The notes under the pieces are model-generated. The model was not told where the DNA came from. It ran no database searches and saw nothing but the letters and a program-made list of their open reading frames with translations. The translations under genes and the position numbers were made by a program. A DNA stretch of 64,000 nucleotides from Dehalococcoidia bacterium (GTDB taxonomy: Bacteria > Chloroflexota > Dehalococcoidia > Bin125): contig JAJEJC010000001.1 in NCBI GenBank assembly GCA_022828105.1, forward strand, positions 238,090 through 302,089, read 5' to 3'. This document shows, one piece after another, positions 34,079 to 41,563 of the stretch (positions are counted from its first letter, which is position 1; each line of letters opens with the position of its first letter).

Positions 34079-34744
34079 TTATGAGTCACCGGCGGCTCCA
34101 CCAAACGGGCTGTCCCGCGGCTCGTCGGGCTCTTCAATGGTGATCCTTGGCGCGTCCTGCTCGATTGAGCGCATGGCGCGCCAGGTGATGAACCAGCGCT
34201 GCAGGGCAGTCAGATTGGTCAGGACGGCGAGCAGCCAGAGAATCGGAATGAGCTGCGCCGAGAGCAGCCCGATCGCCATGATCAGCACGCGCTCGAGTCG
34301 CGTGCCCAGGCCGGTGCGGATGCCGACGCCGAATTCACCCGCCTTCGATCTCGTGTAGCTGACCATCATGCTGCCGAAGAGCGAGACGCCGATCAGCACC
34401 ACGGCGGTGCGGTCGTAGCGAGCCGCGTCGCTGTACCAGATGAGCAGGGCAAAGAGCAGGGCGAAATCGGCGAGACGATCCGAGACCGCGTCGAAGACGG
34501 CGCCCCAGTCGGATGCGCGATCGGTCGCGCGGGCGACGGCGCCGTCGAGCATGTCGAAGGCGGCGGCGGCGAGCAACACGATCCCTGCCTGCCAGAACAT
34601 GCCATAGGCGGCCAACGTGGCCGCGCCGCCCATGCCGAGCAGGCCGATCAGGGTGAGGGCATTCGGGGTCAGGCCAGTCCGCGCGACCGCCCGTCCGACT
34701 CGTTCGGACAGAGTCTGGGATATCGAGTGGGGGAGGAGAGACAC
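34079..34744 (-). CDS. CDP-alcohol phosphatidyltransferase (candidate phosphatidylinositol-phosphate synthase)
   Basis: 221 residues with several membrane helices. The family signature D-x2-DG-x2-AR-x8-G-x3-D-x3-D is complete at residues 64-89 (begins DMLDGAVAR). These enzymes transfer a phosphatidyl group from CDP-diacylglycerol to an alcohol. In Actinobacteria a homologue beside pimA and an acyltransferase makes phosphatidylinositol phosphate from inositol 1-phosphate. The neighbours here, including inositol-1-phosphate synthase, suggest the same role. It is the last gene of the minus-strand operon. Confidence 0.88.
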   Translation of the reverse strand: MSLLPHSISQTLSERVGRAVARTGLTPNALTLIGLLGMGGAATLAAYGMFWQAGIVLLAAAAFDMLDGAVARATDRASDWGAVFDAVSDRLADFALLFALLIWYSDAARYDRTAVVLIGVSLFGSMMVSYTRSKAGEFGVGIRTGLGTRLERVLIMAIGLLSAQLIPILWLLAVLTNLTALQRWFITWRAMRSIEQDAPRITIEEPDEPRDSPFGGAAGDS

Positions 34745-34822
34745 GCGGATCTCTAAGGGAACCCGGCCGCCGTGAATTCACTCTACACAGCAGACCCGGG
34801 CCGTAGAGCCGGAGAGTTGCGC

Positions 34823-35719
34823 TCAGTCGTAAAACAGTCGCTTACCGATGAAGAAGAACAGAATGAGCACGGGGATCCCGGCGGCGACCATGATCACGTA
34901 GTTGAGGTTCAGCGTTTCATAGAAGGGCCGGTCCTGGGGCTCGATGTACGGCCAGAGCAAGAGCAGCGCCCGTTCAGCATTGCCAGTGAACTCGTCAATG
35001 AATCGCTCGCGGGGAATGCCATAGACCTGTTCAAGCGCCGCGTAGAAACTCACGCCCTCGCCGGTCAGGCGAAACAGCTCGACCAGCGCTTCCGGTCCCC
35101 AGTCCTGGATCATCCAGGCGAGCATGCCGCCGGCCTGACCGAAGTACTTGGCCTGGAACTGCCAGGTGCTGGGAATCGTCTCGAGCTGCTCGAAGCTGTA
35201 GAACTGCTCGTGGTCGAAGAGCACGACCGAGCCCGCGCGTCGGAGGTAGAAGCCGGGCAAAGGACCTTGCGACCAGAATCCCATTGCCGAGCGCATCCAG
35301 AGCGGCACCTGATCGCCGTGCGGCGCCGCCGCGGCGCTGATCAGCGCGTTCGTGACGGCGCTGCGCACACTGCCCGACGCATTGCGCGTCACATGCAGGA
35401 TGAGTGCATCCTCGCCGATGCCGGGTGGATAGGCGGTCTGATCGGAGGGATCCGCGCCCTGCGGCCAGACGATGAGTGCGATGTGCTGATCGATCGAGGT
35501 CTCGATCAGATCGCTGACCAGGTCGTACGCGCCTTGACCCTCGTCGGCCAGATCGTCCGCGCGGACCTGGCCCTGCGTATGCCAGAGGGTCAGGTGTTCC
35601 CGTTCGGCAAGGACCCATTCGACGGCCTCGCCCTGCGCCCCCGTGATGGGCGCCAGCCAGACAGTTACGGCCAACAGGGCAGTAAGCGCACCGAGCCCGA
35701 GCATTCGAGGAACGTTCAC
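34823..35719 (-). CDS. Peptidase-MA-like membrane protein lacking the zinc motif
   Basis: 298 residues: signal/anchor at the N terminus (LGALTALLAVTVWLAPITGA), an outward domain and a C-terminal membrane helix (YVIMVAAGIPVLILFFFIG). The part YFGQAGGMLAWMIQDWGPEA ... LEQVYGIPRERF aligns with YGQSAAIVLYLLNEYGAERM ... SVYGLDRDGL of the protein at 47232. Where that protein has HELTH and WLDEG, this one has NALIS and WMRSA, so the metal site is lost. It is probably a pseudoenzyme. It lies between the PimA-like gene and the phosphatidyltransferase gene. Confidence 0.65.
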   Translation of the reverse strand: MNVPRMLGLGALTALLAVTVWLAPITGAQGEAVEWVLAEREHLTLWHTQGQVRADDLADEGQGAYDLVSDLIETSIDQHIALIVWPQGADPSDQTAYPPGIGEDALILHVTRNASGSVRSAVTNALISAAAAPHGDQVPLWMRSAMGFWSQGPLPGFYLRRAGSVVLFDHEQFYSFEQLETIPSTWQFQAKYFGQAGGMLAWMIQDWGPEALVELFRLTGEGVSFYAALEQVYGIPRERFIDEFTGNAERALLLLWPYIEPQDRPFYETLNLNYVIMVAAGIPVLILFFFIGKRLFYD

Positions 35720-35728
35720 GCGATCAGG

Positions 35729-36751
35729 TTAGGGCCGAGTCAGGGAGAGATACAGTTGCAGGTGCTGTTCGGCAATCGCGGTCGCATCGAATCGCTGCGC
35801 CGTCTCGCGTCCACGCTCGGTCAGCGCGCGGCGCAGTTCGGCGCTCCCCATCACTTCGCGGATTCGGTCGGCCAGCGCCGCGGACTCGCCGGGTGGGACG
35901 AGCAGCGCCGATGCGCCGTCGTCGGTCGCGACTCGATAGCCGGGAATGTCCGAGGCCACGATGGGCGTCCCAGCGGCCATGGCTTCGATCAGCACCAGAC
36001 CCAATGCCTCGCCGCCCATAGCGGGAAACACCGCGCAGGCGGCGGACGCCAGCAGCTCGGAAAGTTCGGCGTGCGGCACCGCGCGCAGGAAGGTGGTGCG
36101 CGAGTCGGCCAGGCGACGCGTTGATTCACGGACCGGACCGGCGACCACGAGTTGTACGTCCTCCAATGTGCGCACTGCCTCCAGCAACGTGCGAAGTCCC
36201 TTGCGCGGCTCGTCGCGGCCGACGAAGAGGATGGTTCGGGAGCCGAGCTGCGGCCGCTGTTGGAGGAAGGGCGCAAGATCGAGACAGGGCGGGATGCGGC
36301 GCGCATCCTCCGGCAGGCAGGGCGACGCGGTCTCGCAGGACACCTCCGTCGCGCAGATCACGGCGTCGGCGCGGCTGAACAGGCGACGGGTCAGCGGACG
36401 CGTGACTCGATAGAACCGTCCGGCGGTGGTCTCGGCGGAGTGCAACGTCAGCACCAGCGGCGCGTCGCCGGGATGCAGCATGGCGAGCGGACCGCAGCAG
36501 GGCAGCATCGGTTCCTGGATGTGGAGCACGTCATGCGGCTCACGCAGGAATGAACGCAGGCGCCACAGGTCCAACGGATGCCAGCTCAGGTCGGCCCGCG
36601 TTCCGCCCAGCCGAACGCGCAGCGGTCTTGTCGGTGCGAAGACGCGCGAGTCATGTCCCAGCCGCGTGAGCGCCTCCGAGAGCGCCAGCGTGTGAGTCTG
36701 GACTCCGCCCGGTTGTCGCAGGTCATAGGGGAGCACGTGGTGAATGCGCAC
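35729..36751 (-). CDS. GT4 glycosyltransferase, PimA-like (candidate phosphatidylinositol mannosyltransferase)
   Basis: 340 residues, GT-B fold. The N-terminal PGGVQTHTLALSEAL (residues 14-28), LHIQEP, ILFVGRDEPRKGLRTLL near residue 175 and GGEALGLVLIEAMAAGTPIV match the pattern of PimA, which adds mannose from GDP-mannose to phosphatidylinositol on the inner membrane face. A general GT4 enzyme of another pathway is the alternative, but the operon content favours PimA. GTG start only 5 bases after the stop of the restriction endonuclease gene. Confidence 0.8.
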   Translation of the reverse strand: MRIHHVLPYDLRQPGGVQTHTLALSEALTRLGHDSRVFAPTRPLRVRLGGTRADLSWHPLDLWRLRSFLREPHDVLHIQEPMLPCCGPLAMLHPGDAPLVLTLHSAETTAGRFYRVTRPLTRRLFSRADAVICATEVSCETASPCLPEDARRIPPCLDLAPFLQQRPQLGSRTILFVGRDEPRKGLRTLLEAVRTLEDVQLVVAGPVRESTRRLADSRTTFLRAVPHAELSELLASAACAVFPAMGGEALGLVLIEAMAAGTPIVASDIPGYRVATDDGASALLVPPGESAALADRIREVMGSAELRRALTERGRETAQRFDATAIAEQHLQLYLSLTRP

Positions 36752-36756
36752 ACAGG

Positions 36757-37671
36757 TCAGGGTAGGGGCAAGATTTGGTCCAGAATGGAATCGAGGCGGT
36801 CCAGGCCCTGCGGTTCAGAGTGGGGGATCTGAAACTTGTCCAACACGTCAGCGAAGCGCCGGAATCCTCGTTGATCGGAGAAGTCGATCCATGCAATGTC
36901 GGATGCGTTGAGCTTCTCGCGGTTCTGATCGGAGATCCAGTCAGCCAGAAGGATACGCGGATCCCGTGCGATCGCGGAGGTTACCGATTCAGGATTTCCG
37001 CGCCCGTTCAACTTGACTTCGCAGCGGTACTCGACGCCGCGCCTCTGGAGCATGTAATCGACCTGGTAGCGGCTGTCTTTCTTCATCGCCTTTCGGTGAT
37101 AACGCCCGTCAATCCCATACAACAGGCAAAGCGTCTGAAGCAGTGGCGTCTCTACCTGCATTCCGACAGAGGACCAGTTGCCGCCACTGATCTGCGCGCG
37201 TTTGACAGCGAGGCTGTTGAAGATCAGCAGGCTTTCTGAGTGCGTGAACTCGAAGCCGTCACCCATCGCGATCCTCACCGCTGGGCCGGCCTTGCGAAGG
37301 GCATTGAGCTCTTGCAGTGTGTCCGTCAGGAACTGGATGTTGTCGGCCGCGGCATTGAGAATAGTCACTTGTGAGGCGCCGCCGTAGATGTTGGTCACCG
37401 TCTTGGCCGGTATGCCTGCAACTATCTGGAGATCATCTCTGTCCGAGGCTTGTTCCAGAGCAAATCGCTTGTACCAGGCGGCCGCTTCATCATCGCCCTC
37501 GTGGGTCTCTTCCCACTTCACTTTCGACCGGCGGGCGAGATCGAAGAAGGCGAGGGCGTAATCGAGAAACTGGCGGTTGATCTGCTGGAACACGGCTAAA
37601 CGATGGTTGCCGCCATCGCTCAAGAGCTCGCGAATGATGTGCCGTTGCATTTCAGTCGTGATCGTGGCCAT
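36757..37671 (-). CDS. RM system 2: CfrBI-like type II restriction endonuclease
   Basis: 304 residues. GGNHRLAVFQQINRQFLDYA, IPAKTVTNIYG and the nuclease part VDYMLQRRGVEYRCEVKLNG (D...ExK) match the CfrBI family as I remember it; CfrBI cuts CCWWGG, but target identity here is not shown. I chose ATG 37671 because GGAGG lies 5 bases upstream. It overlaps the end of the methyltransferase by 20 bases. Base composition is visibly less GC-rich than the lipid genes on either side. Confidence 0.8.
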   Translation of the reverse strand: MATITTEMQRHIIRELLSDGGNHRLAVFQQINRQFLDYALAFFDLARRSKVKWEETHEGDDEAAAWYKRFALEQASDRDDLQIVAGIPAKTVTNIYGGASQVTILNAAADNIQFLTDTLQELNALRKAGPAVRIAMGDGFEFTHSESLLIFNSLAVKRAQISGGNWSSVGMQVETPLLQTLCLLYGIDGRYHRKAMKKDSRYQVDYMLQRRGVEYRCEVKLNGRGNPESVTSAIARDPRILLADWISDQNREKLNASDIAWIDFSDQRGFRRFADVLDKFQIPHSEPQGLDRLDSILDQILPLP

Positions 37672-38461
37672 GCGGCCTCCAATCACCCAGGTGAATTGCC
37701 CTGGCAACGAGACCCAGTCGGCTTATGATTCGACTGACGTACTCCTCATTGATTTCCAAGAGCAGAAAGTCGCGACTGAGCCCAACTGCCGCTGCGCCCA
37801 ACGTCCCGCTTCCGGCAAAGGGGTCGAGCACGAGGTCGCCGATCATTGAGTAGTAGCGAATGACTCGCTCGCACAGTGACTCGGGAAACACCGCGCTATG
37901 GACGGAATCGTGAGCAGGATCGATATCCCAGACGTTTGTGGCTTCGAAGCCATCGGGAACACGCGAGTCCTCGCGAACATCAAGCGGATACTGTCGTAGA
38001 TTCCAGTCGATCAGTCGGTGGCTCTGCTTCCGATACACCATTACGTATTCTGTAACGGCGTTGGCCTTGTACGTAAGTGGTTGTCTGTGCACGACGAATC
38101 CACTGTTTCGCGGCTTGGCCGCTCCAGCGGGCTTCTTCCAAATGATGTCGTCGATGAACTTCCATCCCATCGCCGTCAGGCGCGGATGCAGATCGAAGGG
38201 AATGGCGAATCGGTGACTTTCATGCTGTCGTCCAGCGCGCGGCACGATGACCGGAGACGTGTTTACGACCAAAAAGCGTCCCTCCGCGGTGACCCTGTGC
38301 ACCTCGCGGAACACTTCGCAGAGAGAATCCAGATAGAACTCGTACGATGGATACGTGGAGTAGTCGCGCGCGTTGTAGTAGGGCGGTGACGTGAAAGTCA
38401 GTTGAACGGACTGGTCAGGAACACTTAGCAAAGAGTTGAGGGCGTCGCCCTGGATGACCAC
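37652..38461 (-). CDS. RM system 2: DNA amino-methyltransferase (beta-class order)
   Basis: 269 residues. Catalytic motif TSPPYYNARDYS near residue 28 precedes the AdoMet motif LDPFAGSGTLGAA near residue 205: the beta-class order. It should protect the site cut by the following endonuclease. The GTG start has GGGAG 11 bases upstream. The frame is open further upstream to the 15-base G-run (GGT AAG TCA ...), so a longer product or a fusion with the HEAT gene arises when the run is one base longer. Confidence 0.9.
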   Translation of the reverse strand: MVIQGDALNSLLSVPDQSVQLTFTSPPYYNARDYSTYPSYEFYLDSLCEVFREVHRVTAEGRFLVVNTSPVIVPRAGRQHESHRFAIPFDLHPRLTAMGWKFIDDIIWKKPAGAAKPRNSGFVVHRQPLTYKANAVTEYVMVYRKQSHRLIDWNLRQYPLDVREDSRVPDGFEATNVWDIDPAHDSVHSAVFPESLCERVIRYYSMIGDLVLDPFAGSGTLGAAAVGLSRDFLLLEINEEYVSRIISRLGLVARAIHLGDWRPHGHDHD

Positions 38462-38904
38462 GTTTCGTAACGCTCCCGACTGTCGTGACTTACCCCCCCC
38501 CCCCCCCGACTAGGACGCACGCTGGTTTTCGAAGCGTGGCGAGCCCGCTCAGTTTGCACGAACTCACGGAGGACCTCGTTGGGGTGTTGCAGGAGCTGAC
38601 GCAGGATTGGCTCGGCGACTGCTCGTTGAGTGTCGGTACGCGCGCCGACCAAGCCTCGCGCGACCTGGGTCAGAACTCCCGGATCCTCGTGTTGACTCAG
38701 TCCGACGAGCATCGCGAAGGCTCGCGGATGACGCCGGGCAAGCCGCCCAATCGCGCTGGCCGCTTCTCGTCGCACGTCTTGCGATGGGTCACCCTTGGCC
38801 AGACGCTCCAACTCGGGCAAAGACGAGCCATCCCCTGTTCGTGCCGCCTCAACTGCGGCGCGCTGTCGTACCTTGGGGTCGCTGTCGCGGAAGAAGGCGC
38901 TCAT
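38425..38904 (-). CDS. HEAT-repeat protein whose 3' end runs into a poly-G tract
   Basis: About 130 residues of HEAT-like helical repeats (PKVRQRAAVEAARTGDGSSL, DVRREAASAIGRLARRHP, PGVLTQVARGLVGARTDTQ), then PSRGGGG encoded by the tract and a 23-residue tail that overlaps the methyltransferase start in another frame. With 14 G the frame would stop at TAA right after the tract; with 16 G it would fuse to the methyltransferase. The ancestral C terminus may be missing. It follows the PHP gene by 18 bases. The partner bound by the repeats is unknown. Confidence 0.65.
   Translation of the reverse strand: MSAFFRDSDPKVRQRAAVEAARTGDGSSLPELERLAKGDPSQDVRREAASAIGRLARRHPRAFAMLVGLSQHEDPGVLTQVARGLVGARTDTQRAVAEPILRQLLQHPNEVLREFVQTERARHASKTSVRPSRGGGGVSHDSRERYETWSSRATPSTLC
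38493..38507 (-). repeat. Homopolymer tract: 15 G on the coding strand, between HEAT gene and methyltransferase
   Basis: Fifteen consecutive C on the plus strand, the longest single-base run in the window. On the coding strand it is followed by TAAGTC. Run length selects stop (14), short tail (15) or HEAT-methyltransferase fusion (16). Confidence 0.9.
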
Positions 38905-38922
38905 GTCCCTGGGATACCGACC

Positions 38923-39687
38923 TCAGCCGTCTCGGCCAAGGCCTCGCTTCACGAGCGCCTTCGGGGTGGCGCTGAGACCTCGCCACTGCTGGCGCAGCAA
39001 TCGACCGGCTCCGATGCTCGTGAGCCTGGGATAGTGACCCAGCTCCCCGGCGGTCGCGCCCGACTCGAGCGCCGCTCGCAACGCTTCCTGGCTGCTCCCC
39101 TCGAATGTGGTCAGGGCGGAGCCGACCTGTTCGTGAAAGTGGGCGTCGGAGCCGCCCGTGGCGGGCAGATTCCAGCGTCGGTTGGCTTCGATCACGCCGT
39201 CGCGACGACGTCGCGCGAAGGGGATGGGATTCGCGATCTCGATCCCAAGTGTCGGCGCGCCGTCGCCTCGGCGCTCGGGCGCGAGGTCTCGCACGAGGCG
39301 GTCGATCTCGCCGATCCGCAGCGCGGGCGGAAACAGGGCGGCGGGATGCGCGATGACGGCGATGCCGCCCTGCTTCCAGATCGCTTCGACGCTTGCGGCG
39401 GCACTGCGGAAGAAGGGAATCGGCTCCTCGATCCAAAGCGCGAGGATATGACCCTGCCGACTCGTGACCTCGCTGCCGACGATTACCTCAATCGGGTGAT
39501 CGGCTCGCGCAGCGACCTCTCGAGCGATCAGCGCACCGCGGGTCTGATCGTGGTCGGTGACCGCGATCATGTCGAGTCCTCGTCGCTGCGCCGCGTCGAG
39601 AATGGTCAGGGCATCGTCCATGCCGTCGGATTCTTCAGTGTGAACCTGCAGGTCCGCGCGACCGATCGGCGGGTCGGGGGCGGTCAT
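38923..39687 (-). CDS. PHP-domain phosphoesterase
   Basis: 254 residues. Metal-binding motifs of the PHP family: DLQVHTEESDG, VTDHDQ, IAHP and GGSDAH. Stand-alone members hydrolyse phosphate esters such as histidinol phosphate, nucleotides or oligonucleotide ends; the substrate is unknown. ATG 39687 overlaps the stop of the upstream acyltransferase (ATGA), so it belongs to the inositol-lipid operon, where an inositol-phosphate substrate is a thought but not evidence. Confidence 0.88.
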   Translation of the reverse strand: MTAPDPPIGRADLQVHTEESDGMDDALTILDAAQRRGLDMIAVTDHDQTRGALIAREVAARADHPIEVIVGSEVTSRQGHILALWIEEPIPFFRSAAASVEAIWKQGGIAVIAHPAALFPPALRIGEIDRLVRDLAPERRGDGAPTLGIEIANPIPFARRRRDGVIEANRRWNLPATGGSDAHFHEQVGSALTTFEGSSQEALRAALESGATAGELGHYPRLTSIGAGRLLRQQWRGLSATPKALVKRGLGRDG

Positions 39688-40616
39688 GACGCGACAGCTT
39701 CGGGGTGTGTTCGAGGATGGGGATCGTCCCACGGCGTGTCGCGGCATGGCGCCCAGGGCGACTCAGTGACACGCCAGAGATGGGCGTGCTCGGCAATGAT
39801 CGGCTCGAAGAGTCGGGCGAGACCGGCAATGTTGGTCCGCGTGTCGAGGGCGCGGTTGCCCTTGAGCAACAGCTCGAGCGGCGGCAGGAAGGTCACGTCG
39901 AACTGGAGCCGGTCGGATCCCGGTCTGCGGACCGCGTAGAGCGGCAGGATGGCGGCGTCGGCGCGGATGGCGAGGTCGATCGCGCCGACCGGAAAGCGAG
40001 CCTGGCGACCGAAGAACGGCACACACGAGCCGCCGCCCTGGCGGTCGCGATCCCAGAGGATGCAGACCACGCCGCCGGCGCGCAAGGCGCGCAAGGCGGA
40101 AGCGACGCCGGTCTGCGTGGCCGTCAGGAACTCGATGCCGACGGCGGCTCGCGCGGCGTTGACGGCTTCGAGGTGACGCGGATCGTCCAATCGCTCGACC
40201 AGGGCGACGGCCGGGATGTCGAGCGCCGCAAGCGCCTTGACCGCGACCTCGGGATTCGAGATATGCGCGGTGGTAAGCACGACGCCGCGGCCCGAGCGGT
40301 GGGCGTCGAGCAGATGCTCGAGCCCGTCCACGCGCAGGTGTTGGTCGAGCACGACCTGGGGAGTGATCGAGGGCAGGATTGCGAGGTCGACGTAGTATCT
40401 CGCGGTTTCGGCGATTGCCTCAGCGGTCGCCCGATTGAGTTGTCGAGCGGTGTCGTCGGGCCGGATGCGCTGGAGGTTGTTGCGGATGCGAATCCGCCGG
40501 CGTTCGAGGAATGGGAGCGCGAGTGAAGCCGCCGTCTCGGCGACCGCGTACAGCGTCCGGCGCGGCAGGAATCGGCCCAGCCAGGCCAGTACCGTGAGCG
40601 CAACGGATGTCGGCAT
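39684..40616 (-). CDS. LpxL-family acyltransferase 2 (PatA-like)
   Basis: 310 residues. The catalytic H-x4-E of lysophospholipid/lauroyl acyltransferases is at His118 (TTAHISNPE), with ILWDRDRQGGG and VPFFGRQARFPVG after it. In mycobacteria, PatA of this family acylates the mannose of PIM and lies beside pimA. It is 12 bases after the first acyltransferase in the same operon. Confidence 0.88.
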   Translation of the reverse strand: MPTSVALTVLAWLGRFLPRRTLYAVAETAASLALPFLERRRIRIRNNLQRIRPDDTARQLNRATAEAIAETARYYVDLAILPSITPQVVLDQHLRVDGLEHLLDAHRSGRGVVLTTAHISNPEVAVKALAALDIPAVALVERLDDPRHLEAVNAARAAVGIEFLTATQTGVASALRALRAGGVVCILWDRDRQGGGSCVPFFGRQARFPVGAIDLAIRADAAILPLYAVRRPGSDRLQFDVTFLPPLELLLKGNRALDTRTNIAGLARLFEPIIAEHAHLWRVTESPWAPCRDTPWDDPHPRTHPEAVAS

Positions 40617-40628
40617 GTTGTCATGTTC

Positions 40629-41477
40629 TCACGAACGGAACAGTTGGCGGAACTGATACCACTGATCGGGGGCGGCGCGGAGGGCGGGCTCGAAGGCTGG
40701 GAGGAGCGGGCCGGCGGGGTCGTAGTCAAGGTCGATGTGCGGCTGGAAGCGCAGGTCGTGCTGCAGTCGCGTGCAAGCGAGGGGAACGAGCTTGGCGCCG
40801 GTGCGCTCGGCGATGCGGTGGATCTCGTCGGGCAGCTCAATCTCACGACCGAAGATCTGGTCGGAGCGGGTCTGCTCCGTCGGATGCGGCGGACGGTCGA
40901 AGAGGATGGCGGCCGTGCCGTTGGCTTCCAGGTGTCGCACGATCCGGCGCAAACCCGCGCGCCCGCCGGCCGGAGTCATACCAAGCCGCGCGCGTTGCTC
41001 CTGGATGGCTTGATTGAGCGCGGGATGGCCAAGATCGTCGACCAGAACCATCGACGGTCCGATCCGGTGGGTGAACGCACCGCCGAGGATGTCCCAGTTG
41101 CCGAAGTGCATGACCGCGAAGAGGATCGGACGCCGCTCGTACCAGTCTTCAAGCTGCTGCCAGTGTGCTGACCAGGCCGGATCGTCGCCGCCGACCGTGG
41201 CAAAGCAGTCCTCGGGGCTCAGTTCATCGAGGCGAACGGCGTCGACGAGGTACTCGCCGTAGCGCCGGTATTGAGCGCGAGCGAGCAATTGGGCGCTGCC
41301 CGGCCAATCGACATGCGGCAGCAAGAATTCGGCGTTGCGGTTGGCCGCGTGACGTCCGCGGGACCAGCCCAGATAGACGGCGTCCATCATGCGGCGGGCG
41401 GCGGCATAGGCGGCGGAGCGCGGGAGCACTCGAGCGGCGCGTCCGAGTGTCTGGTAGCCGATGGTGAGGGGATGCAT
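40629..41477 (-). CDS. LpxL-family acyltransferase 1 (PatA-like)
   Basis: 282 residues. Catalytic H-x4-D at His124 (MHFGNWD), AILFDRPPH, and FGREIELPDEIHRIAERTGA typical of the substrate-binding part. It is clearly related to, but well diverged from, the next gene. Two acyltransferases in tandem would allow two acylation steps on one lipid. Confidence 0.88.
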   Translation of the reverse strand: MHPLTIGYQTLGRAARVLPRSAAYAAARRMMDAVYLGWSRGRHAANRNAEFLLPHVDWPGSAQLLARAQYRRYGEYLVDAVRLDELSPEDCFATVGGDDPAWSAHWQQLEDWYERRPILFAVMHFGNWDILGGAFTHRIGPSMVLVDDLGHPALNQAIQEQRARLGMTPAGGRAGLRRIVRHLEANGTAAILFDRPPHPTEQTRSDQIFGREIELPDEIHRIAERTGAKLVPLACTRLQHDLRFQPHIDLDYDPAGPLLPAFEPALRAAPDQWYQFRQLFRS

Positions 41478-41563
41478 GGCTGATCGGGGCCGTAGGGCAG
41501 CCCTCTTCCGACCCTACGATGCGCCTTCCTTGGAGCGAGAGGCGGCCTGGCGCTGGTTGCTCG

